A DNA stretch of 64,000 nucleotides from Parahaliea maris. Lineage in GTDB: Bacteria > Pseudomonadota > Gammaproteobacteria > Pseudomonadales > Halieaceae. The translations under genes were made by a program, and so were the position numbers. Shown piece by piece: positions 35,982 to 43,809 of the stretch. The stretch is taken from contig NZ_VRZA01000005.1 of the NCBI RefSeq assembly GCF_008064665.1, positions 186,001 to 250,000 on the forward strand. The letters are read 5' to 3'. Below the pieces are notes generated by a model that was not told the DNA's origin, ran no database searches, and was given only the letters and a program-made list of their open reading frames with translations. The first letter of the stretch is position 1, and the number at the start of each line of letters is the position of its first letter.

Positions 35982-36027
35982 AGTCAATCCTTATACTGCG
36001 TAATTGGTATCAGATCAGTGCCGGGAT

Positions 36028-37221
36028 TCACCCGGGATTACGGTCTTTGACGGCGCGGGCAAGGGTGTTGGCCAGGAAGCTGTTATCCCACTCCGGCGAT
36101 TTCGGCGGGTTTTTACCCACGCGCAGTACAATGAGGTCGAAGTTGGGCTCGATGTACACCACCTGGTTGAAGTTGCCGTCAAACATGAATATGTCCTTGT
36201 CGACGAAGGGTTCGCTGTGCAGCACTTTGGGACCCGATGCGTGGGGGCCGGCAAAACTGCGACGGGCGATATATTCGCCGCCGATCCACAGCCCGAGCCC
36301 ATAGTGGGGGTTCTGCGGGGTAGCAGTGCGCATTTCTTTCACGTAACCATCGGGCAGTAGCTGCTCCCCTGCGATCCCGTCACCCTTCAGCAACAGGATG
36401 GCCATGCGCAGATAGGTTTCCGCGGGAAAGTAGGCGCAGCAACCCGAGTGCGCCATACCACCCGGGCGGTTGACCCACTGGCTGCCCCCGGGAGCTCCGA
36501 TCTTCGCCAGCACTTCCCCGCCAAGGAATTCGCCGTAGCGCTGGCCAGTGGCACGCTCTATCAACACGGCAACCAGGTCGGCGGTGGCATTGCTGTAGCC
36601 GTACACCGAGCCCGGCGCTTCCACCAGCGGGTATTCCTCCACGATGTACTTGCCGTGTTCCGGCGACAGGTAGGCCCGGTTGAGGGGGTGGTCGGGGTCC
36701 GGGCTGTAAGCCTGGGGCAGCAGGCCGGTGCGCATGTCCAGCAGGTGGCGCACCCGCATCGACGCCTTCGGCGTGCCCTGCCACTCGGTAAAGAAATCCG
36801 ACAGGGGCTGATCCAGCGAATCGATATAACCGAGTTTGATGGCGCGGCCGACAGCCAGCGCCGTCATCGGCTTGGACAGGGACATGGTGGTCAGCGGGGT
36901 AGCGGCGGTGACGTCGCCGAAATAGGTCGCGCGCTGTATTTTACCTTTGTGCCAGACAATAAAGGCCGTGGAGTTGTTGGCGCGGGCATACTCCTCGGCC
37001 CGATCCAGGGCCGCCTCATCGACGGTCAGCTTGCCGGAGGCAGCAACCGGCAGCGGCACCACCTGTTCAGCGCCGGCCACAGGCTCCTGCGGCGCGTACT
37101 CGGGAATATAGCCACCGTTCGCTGTGGTGGCCTTGAAACGCGCCTGATAGATCGCTTCCATATCTTCGGCGACGGCGGGCAATGCCATCAGCGCCACCAG
37201 TGCCAATGCTCCAGGTTTCAT
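36028..37221 (-). CDS. Exported serine hydrolase, beta-lactamase class C/6-aminohexanoate-dimer hydrolase-like
   Basis: A 397-residue penicillin-binding-protein-fold hydrolase with a signal peptide (MKPGALALVALMALPAVAED). The catalytic SxxK motif is SLSK (S114-K117), the YxN-type motif is YSN (209-211), and the third motif is probably HSG in GMAHSGCC. The overall shape resembles EstB esterases and nylon-oligomer hydrolase NylB rather than true beta-lactamases. It begins next to the DUF1838 copy 3 stop (TGAATG) and is followed after 46 bp by DUF1838 copy 2, so it is sandwiched between the two. A periplasmic ester or amide hydrolase is likely. Confidence 0.87.
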   Translation of the reverse strand: MKPGALALVALMALPAVAEDMEAIYQARFKATTANGGYIPEYAPQEPVAGAEQVVPLPVAASGKLTVDEAALDRAEEYARANNSTAFIVWHKGKIQRATYFGDVTAATPLTTMSLSKPMTALAVGRAIKLGYIDSLDQPLSDFFTEWQGTPKASMRVRHLLDMRTGLLPQAYSPDPDHPLNRAYLSPEHGKYIVEEYPLVEAPGSVYGYSNATADLVAVLIERATGQRYGEFLGGEVLAKIGAPGGSQWVNRPGGMAHSGCCAYFPAETYLRMAILLLKGDGIAGEQLLPDGYVKEMRTATPQNPHYGLGLWIGGEYIARRSFAGPHASGPKVLHSEPFVDKDIFMFDGNFNQVVYIEPNFDLIVLRVGKNPPKSPEWDNSFLANTLARAVKDRNPG

Positions 37222-38175
37222 TCAGGACTCCCCGGCCTTGGCGGCTCTCTCGGCTTTCACCTTGTTGTAATAATCCATGGAATCGAAGCGGACATCGTTC
37301 CAGGTATCGGTTTCAAAAATATCCGGCGTATATTTTTCAAAGCCGGCGCGTACCTGGGGTTCGAGGGCATCGAAGCCGGAGATGTTGCAGCCCCAGGAAC
37401 GCACCATGCTGCGTCCAGGCAAGTTGCCGAAGCCGAAGAAGGGCTGCCAGCTGGTCATGTTCTGCATGTGGATTTCCGCCGGGGCGGAGGTCAGCTCCGG
37501 ATTGAGCACGTCCTCGATATTGGCGGAGAAGGTGTACATGGAATCCCAGAAAATAGTGGGACCGGACGAAAGCTCGGGGAATTCCTCCGGAGTGAACATG
37601 TTGGGGAAGGTCTCGAGCGATTGCGCTGGCACGAAAACGCGGTTACCGACCACGTTCACCCGAAGAGGGTTGGGAGCGATACCGGGGGCGATGATTCCCT
37701 GCGGGGTATACATGCGACCGATCGGCCCCAGGACGAACTGCTCCAGTTCCACGGTCTTGCCGGTCACCGGGTTGGTCCAGTGGGTTATGGGGTTGTCGGT
37801 ATCAAACTCGCAGTAGTAGCCCACCTCGTAATGCCGCAGTTCCGAGGTCCCCGGCTCAATCAATTTCCATTTCTGCACCAGGTAGTTGTTCATGGAAAAC
37901 AGGGGCACCAGGCTGCGATCTCCCAGGTAGCCGTAGATGTGGAAGCGCATGAAGGCGTGAGTATCCTCGGTACCGATACTGCCCATCACCTTGGTGATGA
38001 TGCTCGAGCGCGCTTCCGGCGTGGACAGGTCGAGATCGTTTATTCCATAGCGCGAATCGAGACCGACAACCGGCTTGTTGGCGGCCCTGGCCGAGGGCCC
38101 CGACAGCGTGAGGCCGGCGGCACCCAGTGCGCCAAGTCCCTTGAGCGCCGAGCGGCGGGTTACTTTTTCAGACAT
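37222..38175 (-). CDS. DUF1838 family protein, Tat-exported (copy 3)
   Basis: A 317-residue protein; Tat signal TRRSALKGLGALGAAGLT directly after the ATG at 38175. DUF1838 blocks are more divergent than in copies 1 and 2: HWTNPVTGKTVELEQF and, near the end, SWQPFFGFGNLPGRSM. It is first in the three-gene unit with the serine hydrolase and copy 2. The function is unknown. The 206-bp region upstream (38176-38381) shows no clear site. Confidence 0.8.
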   Translation of the reverse strand: MSEKVTRRSALKGLGALGAAGLTLSGPSARAANKPVVGLDSRYGINDLDLSTPEARSSIITKVMGSIGTEDTHAFMRFHIYGYLGDRSLVPLFSMNNYLVQKWKLIEPGTSELRHYEVGYYCEFDTDNPITHWTNPVTGKTVELEQFVLGPIGRMYTPQGIIAPGIAPNPLRVNVVGNRVFVPAQSLETFPNMFTPEEFPELSSGPTIFWDSMYTFSANIEDVLNPELTSAPAEIHMQNMTSWQPFFGFGNLPGRSMVRSWGCNISGFDALEPQVRAGFEKYTPDIFETDTWNDVRFDSMDYYNKVKAERAAKAGES

Positions 38176-38381
38176 GTTGTTCTCCTGTTGAATTCTATTT
38201 CGATGCAGCAAGGTACTGCGTCGCGTGTGCTGTTTTGAAGCCGGGGGCGGGGCCTTGACGGCTGCCACAATATCGTCGGTGACGTTCGGCAATCCCGCCA
38301 GGCCCATCTGCGCGGGGCGCTCGCGCCGGGACTAACCGGCCGCTGAACCATCCCCCTCTTTCATGAAACTGAGTCTCCTGG

Positions 38382-39494
38382 TCAGGGTTGGGCGTCCGCC
38401 TGCTGTTGCAGCCAGTGGTTCACGCGCAGTTGCGCGTTGCGTCGGACATCTTCATAGAAAAGGCCGAAATCGTGGTAGTGCATGCTGCCGCCGGGCAAAC
38501 TGGCCAGTTCGAGTGCTGGATCGACATCAACCACCAGGAAGCCCCGCTGGCAATGGGCGGCGACACCTCCCGCCACGAGCGCACGCGGGGCGCCCTCCCC
38601 CGGTTTGCCGGGTACCGCACCCAGGCTCGAAGTGGCGGGGGCTGCTGGCTGACTCGCGCGAAAGGTCAGCGGATTGACGCAGACGCCCCGCCGCCCCTCC
38701 TGGGTCTGGTATTCATGGGCGTAGCGGCTCCCCGCCAGAGACTGGTACTGGTCGAGGTTCACTTCGCGGGTTCCGGCGTTCCAGGAGAGTACACAGGCTG
38801 TCTGTGCTGGTTCGGCACACACCGAAAGGGTCTGGAAGCTGCGCCCGAAATCGCCCTCCATCAAGTCGACACCGATCGCGTAGGCCGCCACCAGGCGGGC
38901 TTGCAGGGGGCGCGAGTCGATCCTGTCGCGTAGCAGGCGGTATACCATCAAGCCGCCCTGGCTGTGCCCGGCGAGGATAAACGGGCGGCCATGGTTGCGA
39001 TGCTCGATGTAATCATCGAACGCGCGCAATATATCGGTGTAGGCAAGATCGTAGGCGTTCTCACCTTCGCGCCCCGGGCCGCTGCTGCGTACCCCCAGCA
39101 TGCTGGCCTGGCGATAGCGCGGCGCGTAGACCTGACAGCAGGCATTGAACACGCTGGCCTGGCGGGCGATCACGCTGACATCGGTCCAGGCGTTGGTGGC
39201 AGCGTCGGCTACGTCCTGATTCCAACGTTCGCTACTCAGGTCAGTGGTCGGGTGGACATAGAATACGTCGGCGGGCCGCTCGGCACTGACCGGCGATGCT
39301 CCCGGGGGGATCGCCGCCGAGGCGCCCGGCGCCTCCGGCAGGGCGGCCCATGACGCGGAGTTGCGATAGTCAGGCGCGTCTGGCGGTACCTGCTCGGCAA
39401 ACGGCACTGCCGCTTGTTCGGCTGCCAGTGCTGTTGTTGTGAGTCCTGTTGCTGCCAATAACTGGGCAACCAGGAAAAGTACGGCTCGCCGCAT
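38382..39494 (-). CDS. DUF3089 lipase-like exported protein
   Basis: A 370-residue protein with a signal peptide (MRRAVLFLVAQLLAATGLTT). The alpha/beta-hydrolase-type DUF3089 core has DVFYVHPTTDLSSERWN near residue 76, a nucleophile elbow GHSQGG (S178) and a C-terminal HYHDFGLFYEDVRRN with the candidate histidine. Family members are uncharacterised lipase/esterase-like proteins. It is divergent from the second flavoprotein gene with an FNR-type site between them (39567). It may hydrolyse an ester in the periplasm. Confidence 0.82.
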   Translation of the reverse strand: MRRAVLFLVAQLLAATGLTTTALAAEQAAVPFAEQVPPDAPDYRNSASWAALPEAPGASAAIPPGASPVSAERPADVFYVHPTTDLSSERWNQDVADAATNAWTDVSVIARQASVFNACCQVYAPRYRQASMLGVRSSGPGREGENAYDLAYTDILRAFDDYIEHRNHGRPFILAGHSQGGLMVYRLLRDRIDSRPLQARLVAAYAIGVDLMEGDFGRSFQTLSVCAEPAQTACVLSWNAGTREVNLDQYQSLAGSRYAHEYQTQEGRRGVCVNPLTFRASQPAAPATSSLGAVPGKPGEGAPRALVAGGVAAHCQRGFLVVDVDPALELASLPGGSMHYHDFGLFYEDVRRNAQLRVNHWLQQQADAQP

Positions 39495-39566
39495 TCAACG
39501 TTCCTCGACAATTTCATTGATGACCGGGAAGGAGTTGCCAGTCTCCACAGCACCGCACTTGCGGCC

Positions 39567-39580
39567 ATGACAATTGTCAA
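39567..39580. promoter_or_regulatory. FNR-type site ATGACAATTGTCAA
   Basis: One base from the perfect 34920 palindrome. It lies 73 bp before the DUF3089 gene start and 111 bp before the flavoprotein start, in the shared divergent region, so it could act on both. Confidence 0.5.
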
Positions 39581-39690
39581 GGAGGTCCTGAACCGAATCG
39601 GTAGCATCATCATTCGAGACCGGCGACATCCATGCTGCGCCAACCGGGGCCATCACTGCAAGCGCCCCTTCACCCCAGGAAACACGCGGA

Positions 39691-41265
39691 ATGACAGTTA
39701 GCACCACCCTTAGCGAGCAACTTGCGGCCATCACCGGCAGCGACCAGGTCCTCGTCGGCGAAGCCGGATCGGCCCTGTACACCGACGTCTATCGGCAGCT
39801 GGAGACACCCTTGGCGGTGGTCCGCCCCAGCGAGGTGGAGCAACTCCAGGACATCGTGCGCCTGTGTGCTCGTGAGGGCATTGCGGTCAATATCCGCGGT
39901 GGCGGCGCCTCCTACACCGACGGCTACCTGGCCGACAGCCCCAACCAGCTACTGATCGATCTCAGCCAGCTCAACCGCATCGTCGAAATCAACGAAGAAG
40001 ACGCCTACGTTACCGTGGAAGCCGGCACCACCTGGGAAACCCTGAAGCAGGCACTTGACGAACGCGGCCTGCGCACGCCCTTCTGGGGGCCCTTCTCTGG
40101 GATGATCGCCACCGTCGGCGGCTCGATGTCGCAAAATACGATCAGCCACGGTTCCGGTGCCCACGGCATATCTGCGCAATCCGCGCTGTCGATGGACGTG
40201 GTCATGGCGGACGGGGCCCTGCTGCGCACCGGCTCGGCGAGCGCCACCGACAGCCCGTTCCTTCGTTACTTCGGCCCGGACCTCACCGGCCTCTTTACCG
40301 GTGACTGCGGCAGCCTCGGCATCAAGGCACGGATTACCCTGCCGCTACTGAAGCAGCGCCCCGCACACCGCAATGTATCCTTCGCCTTCCCGGATTTCGG
40401 GTCCATGCACAAGTCGATGCGACTGATTGCCCAGGAGCGCCTCGAGGACACCCATTTCTCACTGGATGGCGCCCTGTCCCAGGGACAGATTGCGCGCCAG
40501 GACAATGCCGGCGATACGCTGAGAATTGCCCTGTCCATCCTCAACAGTTCACCGTCCTGGTGGGAAGGCTTCAAACAGCTCGCCAGTGCGGGGCTGTCCG
40601 CGCGCCGCATCATCGGCAAGTCCGCCTACATGACACACTACATCGTCGAGGGTATCGACGACAGCGAAGTAAAAAGCCGCCTGCACCGTATCCGCCAGCT
40701 GGTGACAGGGCTGGGCACCGAGATACCCGCCACAGCACCTTCCGTGGTGCGCGGCATGCCTTTCGCTCCTTTCTACAACACGCTGGGCCCCAATGGCGAA
40801 CGCTGGGTACCGCTGCACGGCATTTTGCCCCACTCCAGGGTTCCCGGGTTTCACACCGCGCTGGTAGATCTTTTCCATTCGCGCGAAGCGGAAATGAAAC
40901 GCCTCGGTATCTGGCACGGCGGTATGTTTGCCACCGTCGGTTCGTCGGGCTTTCTCTATGAGCTGGCGCTGTACTGGCCGGACGAAATCACCGACTATCA
41001 CCGGGCCGTGGTGCCGGCCGACTACCTCGCACAACTGCCGGTGTACGAGAGCAATGCAGAGGCCCGGGCCTATGTACACGAACTGAAACAGGCGCTCACC
41101 GATCTCTACGTCTCACACGGCGCGGTCAACTTCCAGCTCGGCAAGGCCTACCCTTATCGTGAACGGCTGCAGGCGCCGGCGCTGGACCTGATTCGCAACA
41201 TCAAGCAGCACCTCGACCCAGGGCACAGCCTGGCGGCGGGCAACCTCGGGCTGCTTGAGGACTAA
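39691..41265 (+). CDS. FAD-binding oxidase, PCMH/VAO family (paralogue of 21143)
   Basis: A 524-residue flavoprotein. It shares runs with the 21143 product: IRGGGASYTDGYLA, GLRTPFWGPFSGMIATVGGS, GPDLTGLF and GERWVPLHGILPHSRV, which places both in one subfamily. No cytochrome gene is adjacent, so it may be an oxygen-using oxidase or share the cytochrome at 22736. It is followed after 18 bp by the tandem hydrolase fusion, just as the other copy is followed by an alpha/beta hydrolase. The repeated flavoprotein-hydrolase order suggests the hydrolase acts on the oxidised product. Confidence 0.87.
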   Translation: MTVSTTLSEQLAAITGSDQVLVGEAGSALYTDVYRQLETPLAVVRPSEVEQLQDIVRLCAREGIAVNIRGGGASYTDGYLADSPNQLLIDLSQLNRIVEINEEDAYVTVEAGTTWETLKQALDERGLRTPFWGPFSGMIATVGGSMSQNTISHGSGAHGISAQSALSMDVVMADGALLRTGSASATDSPFLRYFGPDLTGLFTGDCGSLGIKARITLPLLKQRPAHRNVSFAFPDFGSMHKSMRLIAQERLEDTHFSLDGALSQGQIARQDNAGDTLRIALSILNSSPSWWEGFKQLASAGLSARRIIGKSAYMTHYIVEGIDDSEVKSRLHRIRQLVTGLGTEIPATAPSVVRGMPFAPFYNTLGPNGERWVPLHGILPHSRVPGFHTALVDLFHSREAEMKRLGIWHGGMFATVGSSGFLYELALYWPDEITDYHRAVVPADYLAQLPVYESNAEARAYVHELKQALTDLYVSHGAVNFQLGKAYPYRERLQAPALDLIRNIKQHLDPGHSLAAGNLGLLED

Positions 41266-41283
41266 CTGGAAGGGAGATTTACC

Positions 41284-42921
41284 GTGGCTACAGCTATTCG
41301 CCGCGCCTACGCCAGCGTAGGCGAGCGCCAGGTGCATTATCGGACGAGCGGCGAAGGCCCTGCCATCGTCCTCATCCACCAGTCACCCCGCAGTTCCGCG
41401 GAACTGCTGCCCCTGATCGCATTTCTCAGCACCGAGTTCCAGGTGATCGCCCCGGACACACCCGGGTATGGCCAGTCCGACCCCATAGCCCCCGCCAACA
41501 GCGAACCCGGCATCGACGAGTTCGTCGATGGCCTGGTCGGCCTGTTCGATGCCCTGGGTCTGGAAAACCCGCTGGTTTTCGGCACGCACACCGGCGCCAT
41601 CCTCGGCCTGCGCCTGGCAGTGCGCTTCCCCCACCGCGTCGGCGCCCTCATTGCCAACGGTATCCTCGTCAACACGGAGGCCGAGCGCCAGGACCTTTAT
41701 GAGCGTTACATGCCGCCTTTCCTGCCGGACTGGAGTGGCAGTCATCTCACCTGGCTGTGGGGGCGCAACAAGGACCAGTACGACTTCTTCCCCTGGTACC
41801 AGCATTCTCACGAGGCAAGAATTCACTGGCCAGTTGACGACCAGGGCATCCACGAATGCGTGATGGACATGATGGATGCCGGCGACAACTACCGCAGCGG
41901 TTATCGTGCGGTACTCGATTACGCGATTGCGGATGATATCCCGCGACTGCGGGTGCCCACCCAACTGCTGGTGGCCAGGGCCGATGCCCTGAGCCGTTAC
42001 GTCGAGCACTTCCCGCCCCTGCCCGACGGAGTAGAGAGTTGCATCGCGGAAGACTTCGAGGACATTCCCCGCATCCTGGCAGAGTTCGCCCGCCGCCACG
42101 CCGACAGCGACGTCACGGCCACACTGGCAAACGCTACACCCGACGGCCCCCTGCAGCGCTACTTCCAATCCACGCCCGGAGGTGAGCTCCACTATCTCGC
42201 AGCGGGCAACATTGACGGACAGCACCCGCTCCTGCTGCTGCACGACGCCGGTCTCGCAGCAGACTCACTGGAGGAACTGGCGCGGGCCCTGTCCGGGCAG
42301 CGGCCTGTCATTGCCCCGGACCTCCCCGGTCACGGCGAGAGCACTGCCGGCGCAACGGCCACACCCGCTGCTTTCGCTGGGGCAGTGCTGGAATTGCTCG
42401 AGTCCCTGGACGTCGGGGCGTTCGACATCGTCGCGGTAGGCGCCTCGGCTGCCTGTGCACTGGAGCTGCAGCGCGAGGCCCCCTCGTTGGTGGGTAAATT
42501 GATCTGCTGTAACCCGGTACTCGCCGATACCGTCGCCGACCCCGATGATGCGGCTTCACTGCCGGACCTGCAGGTGGACCCCTCGGGCGCCCACCTGCTG
42601 CGCGCCTGGCACTACCTGCGCGACCGTGCACTGTACAGCTCCTGGCGGCACCGCACTGCGGACACCATGCGCCCCGCCGCCCGGCCGCCCAAGGCGGTGG
42701 AGCTGCAACGGGATGTAGTGGCCCTGCTCAAGTCCGCTACGGGGCTGAGCGGGTACCTGGAGGCGGCGTTGCGCTATCGCCTCGCCGATTGCCAGCAGGC
42801 AGGCGCCCACCTGGCCGCCACAGAGGATTTCTCCCCGACGACACTGCCGGCGGGCTTTACCAGCCTGGAAGCCAGCAAGGTGCGCTGGGCAAAGGTGATT
42901 ATGGAAGTGCTGGAGCGCTGA
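41284..42921 (+). CDS. Tandem alpha/beta-hydrolase fusion with degenerate catalytic sites
   Basis: A 545-residue protein made of two alpha/beta-hydrolase units. Unit 1 (about 1-275) has LIHQSPRSSAE, DTPGYGQSD and elbow GTHTGA with T103 in place of serine, then RADALS; no histidine stands at the usual place near residue 262. Unit 2 (about 295-545) has LLLHDAGL, DLPGHGES and elbow GASAAC (S388, last Gly replaced by Ala), but no recognisable acid or histidine after it. The start is GTG with AAGGGAG. Unit 1 resembles the 20019 product. One unit may have become structural. Confidence 0.82.
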   Translation: MATAIRRAYASVGERQVHYRTSGEGPAIVLIHQSPRSSAELLPLIAFLSTEFQVIAPDTPGYGQSDPIAPANSEPGIDEFVDGLVGLFDALGLENPLVFGTHTGAILGLRLAVRFPHRVGALIANGILVNTEAERQDLYERYMPPFLPDWSGSHLTWLWGRNKDQYDFFPWYQHSHEARIHWPVDDQGIHECVMDMMDAGDNYRSGYRAVLDYAIADDIPRLRVPTQLLVARADALSRYVEHFPPLPDGVESCIAEDFEDIPRILAEFARRHADSDVTATLANATPDGPLQRYFQSTPGGELHYLAAGNIDGQHPLLLLHDAGLAADSLEELARALSGQRPVIAPDLPGHGESTAGATATPAAFAGAVLELLESLDVGAFDIVAVGASAACALELQREAPSLVGKLICCNPVLADTVADPDDAASLPDLQVDPSGAHLLRAWHYLRDRALYSSWRHRTADTMRPAARPPKAVELQRDVVALLKSATGLSGYLEAALRYRLADCQQAGAHLAATEDFSPTTLPAGFTSLEASKVRWAKVIMEVLER

Positions 42922-42941
42922 GCTGCGGTGCCCGGTGAGGG

Positions 42942-43631
42942 TCAGTGGATATCCGCCAGATCCTGCATCTGCTCCAGGTCGAGGATTCTGATCGTCTGAG
43001 GTGCAGGGGTGGCCACGATGCCATCCTGTTTCAGCTTGGCCATCGAGCGACTCACCGTCTCGACGGTCATGCCGAGAAAGTCGGCAATATCCTGTCGTGA
43101 CATGGCCAGGTTGATCCCCTCCGGTGTCGCCCCCGGCATGCGTTCCAGCATGTGGATACAGAAGAAACAGAGGCGCTCGTGGGCTTTCTTCTGGCCAAGA
43201 AGATAGAGTTGGTCGAAGGTCAGCGCCTGCACCAGGGCGCCGATGCTGCGCATATTGGCCTTCAGGTGGGGCAGATCCTCCGACAGGGTGTAGAGCTTTT
43301 CCCGTGGAAACTCATAGGCGCTCATGTCGGTAAGCGCCTTGATACCGTACTCGAACTGGCTGGAGTTGTTCAGGCCGGCAAAGTCTCCCGGAAAAATAAA
43401 GGCGAGCACCTGGCGCCGCCCGGTAGACGACAGCCGCTCGATCAGGCCGGTACCGGAGGCGATATTGAACACCCAGTCGGAGGGCGCATTCTGGCGACAC
43501 AGGTACTGCTGGGGCGATAGCGTCTTCAGGCGCGAGATGGACGCCAGTTGCTCCCGCTCCTCACGACTGAGGTCGTGAAACAGCGGGCAATCGTCTTCAA
43601 ATCCCACGGAAGTGGACGACGGGTGATTCAT
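42942..43631 (-). CDS. Crp/FNR-family regulator (copy 2)
   Basis: A 229-residue paralogue of the 26607 product: STGRRQVLAFIFPGDFAGLN and LGQKKAHERLCFF are nearly identical in both. The recognition helix MTVETVSRSMAKL holds E191, S194 and R195 as in FNR. Cysteines C15, C45, C155 and C158 do not form the FNR cluster pattern. The ATG at 43631 is chosen by alignment with copy 1; an in-frame start at 43703 is possible. It sits in the middle of the stretch (34.9-54.3 kb) that holds the five FNR-type palindromes and is the most likely regulator of them. Confidence 0.88.
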   Translation of the reverse strand: MNHPSSTSVGFEDDCPLFHDLSREEREQLASISRLKTLSPQQYLCRQNAPSDWVFNIASGTGLIERLSSTGRRQVLAFIFPGDFAGLNNSSQFEYGIKALTDMSAYEFPREKLYTLSEDLPHLKANMRSIGALVQALTFDQLYLLGQKKAHERLCFFCIHMLERMPGATPEGINLAMSRQDIADFLGMTVETVSRSMAKLKQDGIVATPAPQTIRILDLEQMQDLADIH

Positions 43632-43748
43632 TGCGGGGAAGCGCTCTCCAATCTGGTCGAAGGACAGAGAGTCTACCACTTTCTGGCGCCGCCGGGCCCT
43701 CATGAGCCCGCGAGTGAGATGGTCCGCTTACACTGCGGTCTCCCGGGC

Positions 43749-43769
43749 TTGCCCCCGGAACGGGGGCAA
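43749..43769. terminator. Hairpin between regulator and TonB receptor genes
   Basis: Perfect 9-bp stem TTGCCCCCG/CGGGGGCAA with a 3-nt loop, between the TonB receptor stop (43810) and the regulator start. No T run on either side. Probably a terminator or 3' end structure for the receptor transcript. Confidence 0.45.
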
Positions 43770-43809
43770 TGAATCCCGGTGCTGGCCGACTGCGGCCGGC
43801 CTGCGTTCG

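Noticed and set aside
36448-38238. 596-codon open frame on the plus strand
   Set aside because: Antisense of the serine hydrolase and DUF1838 copy 3 genes; no conserved blocks.
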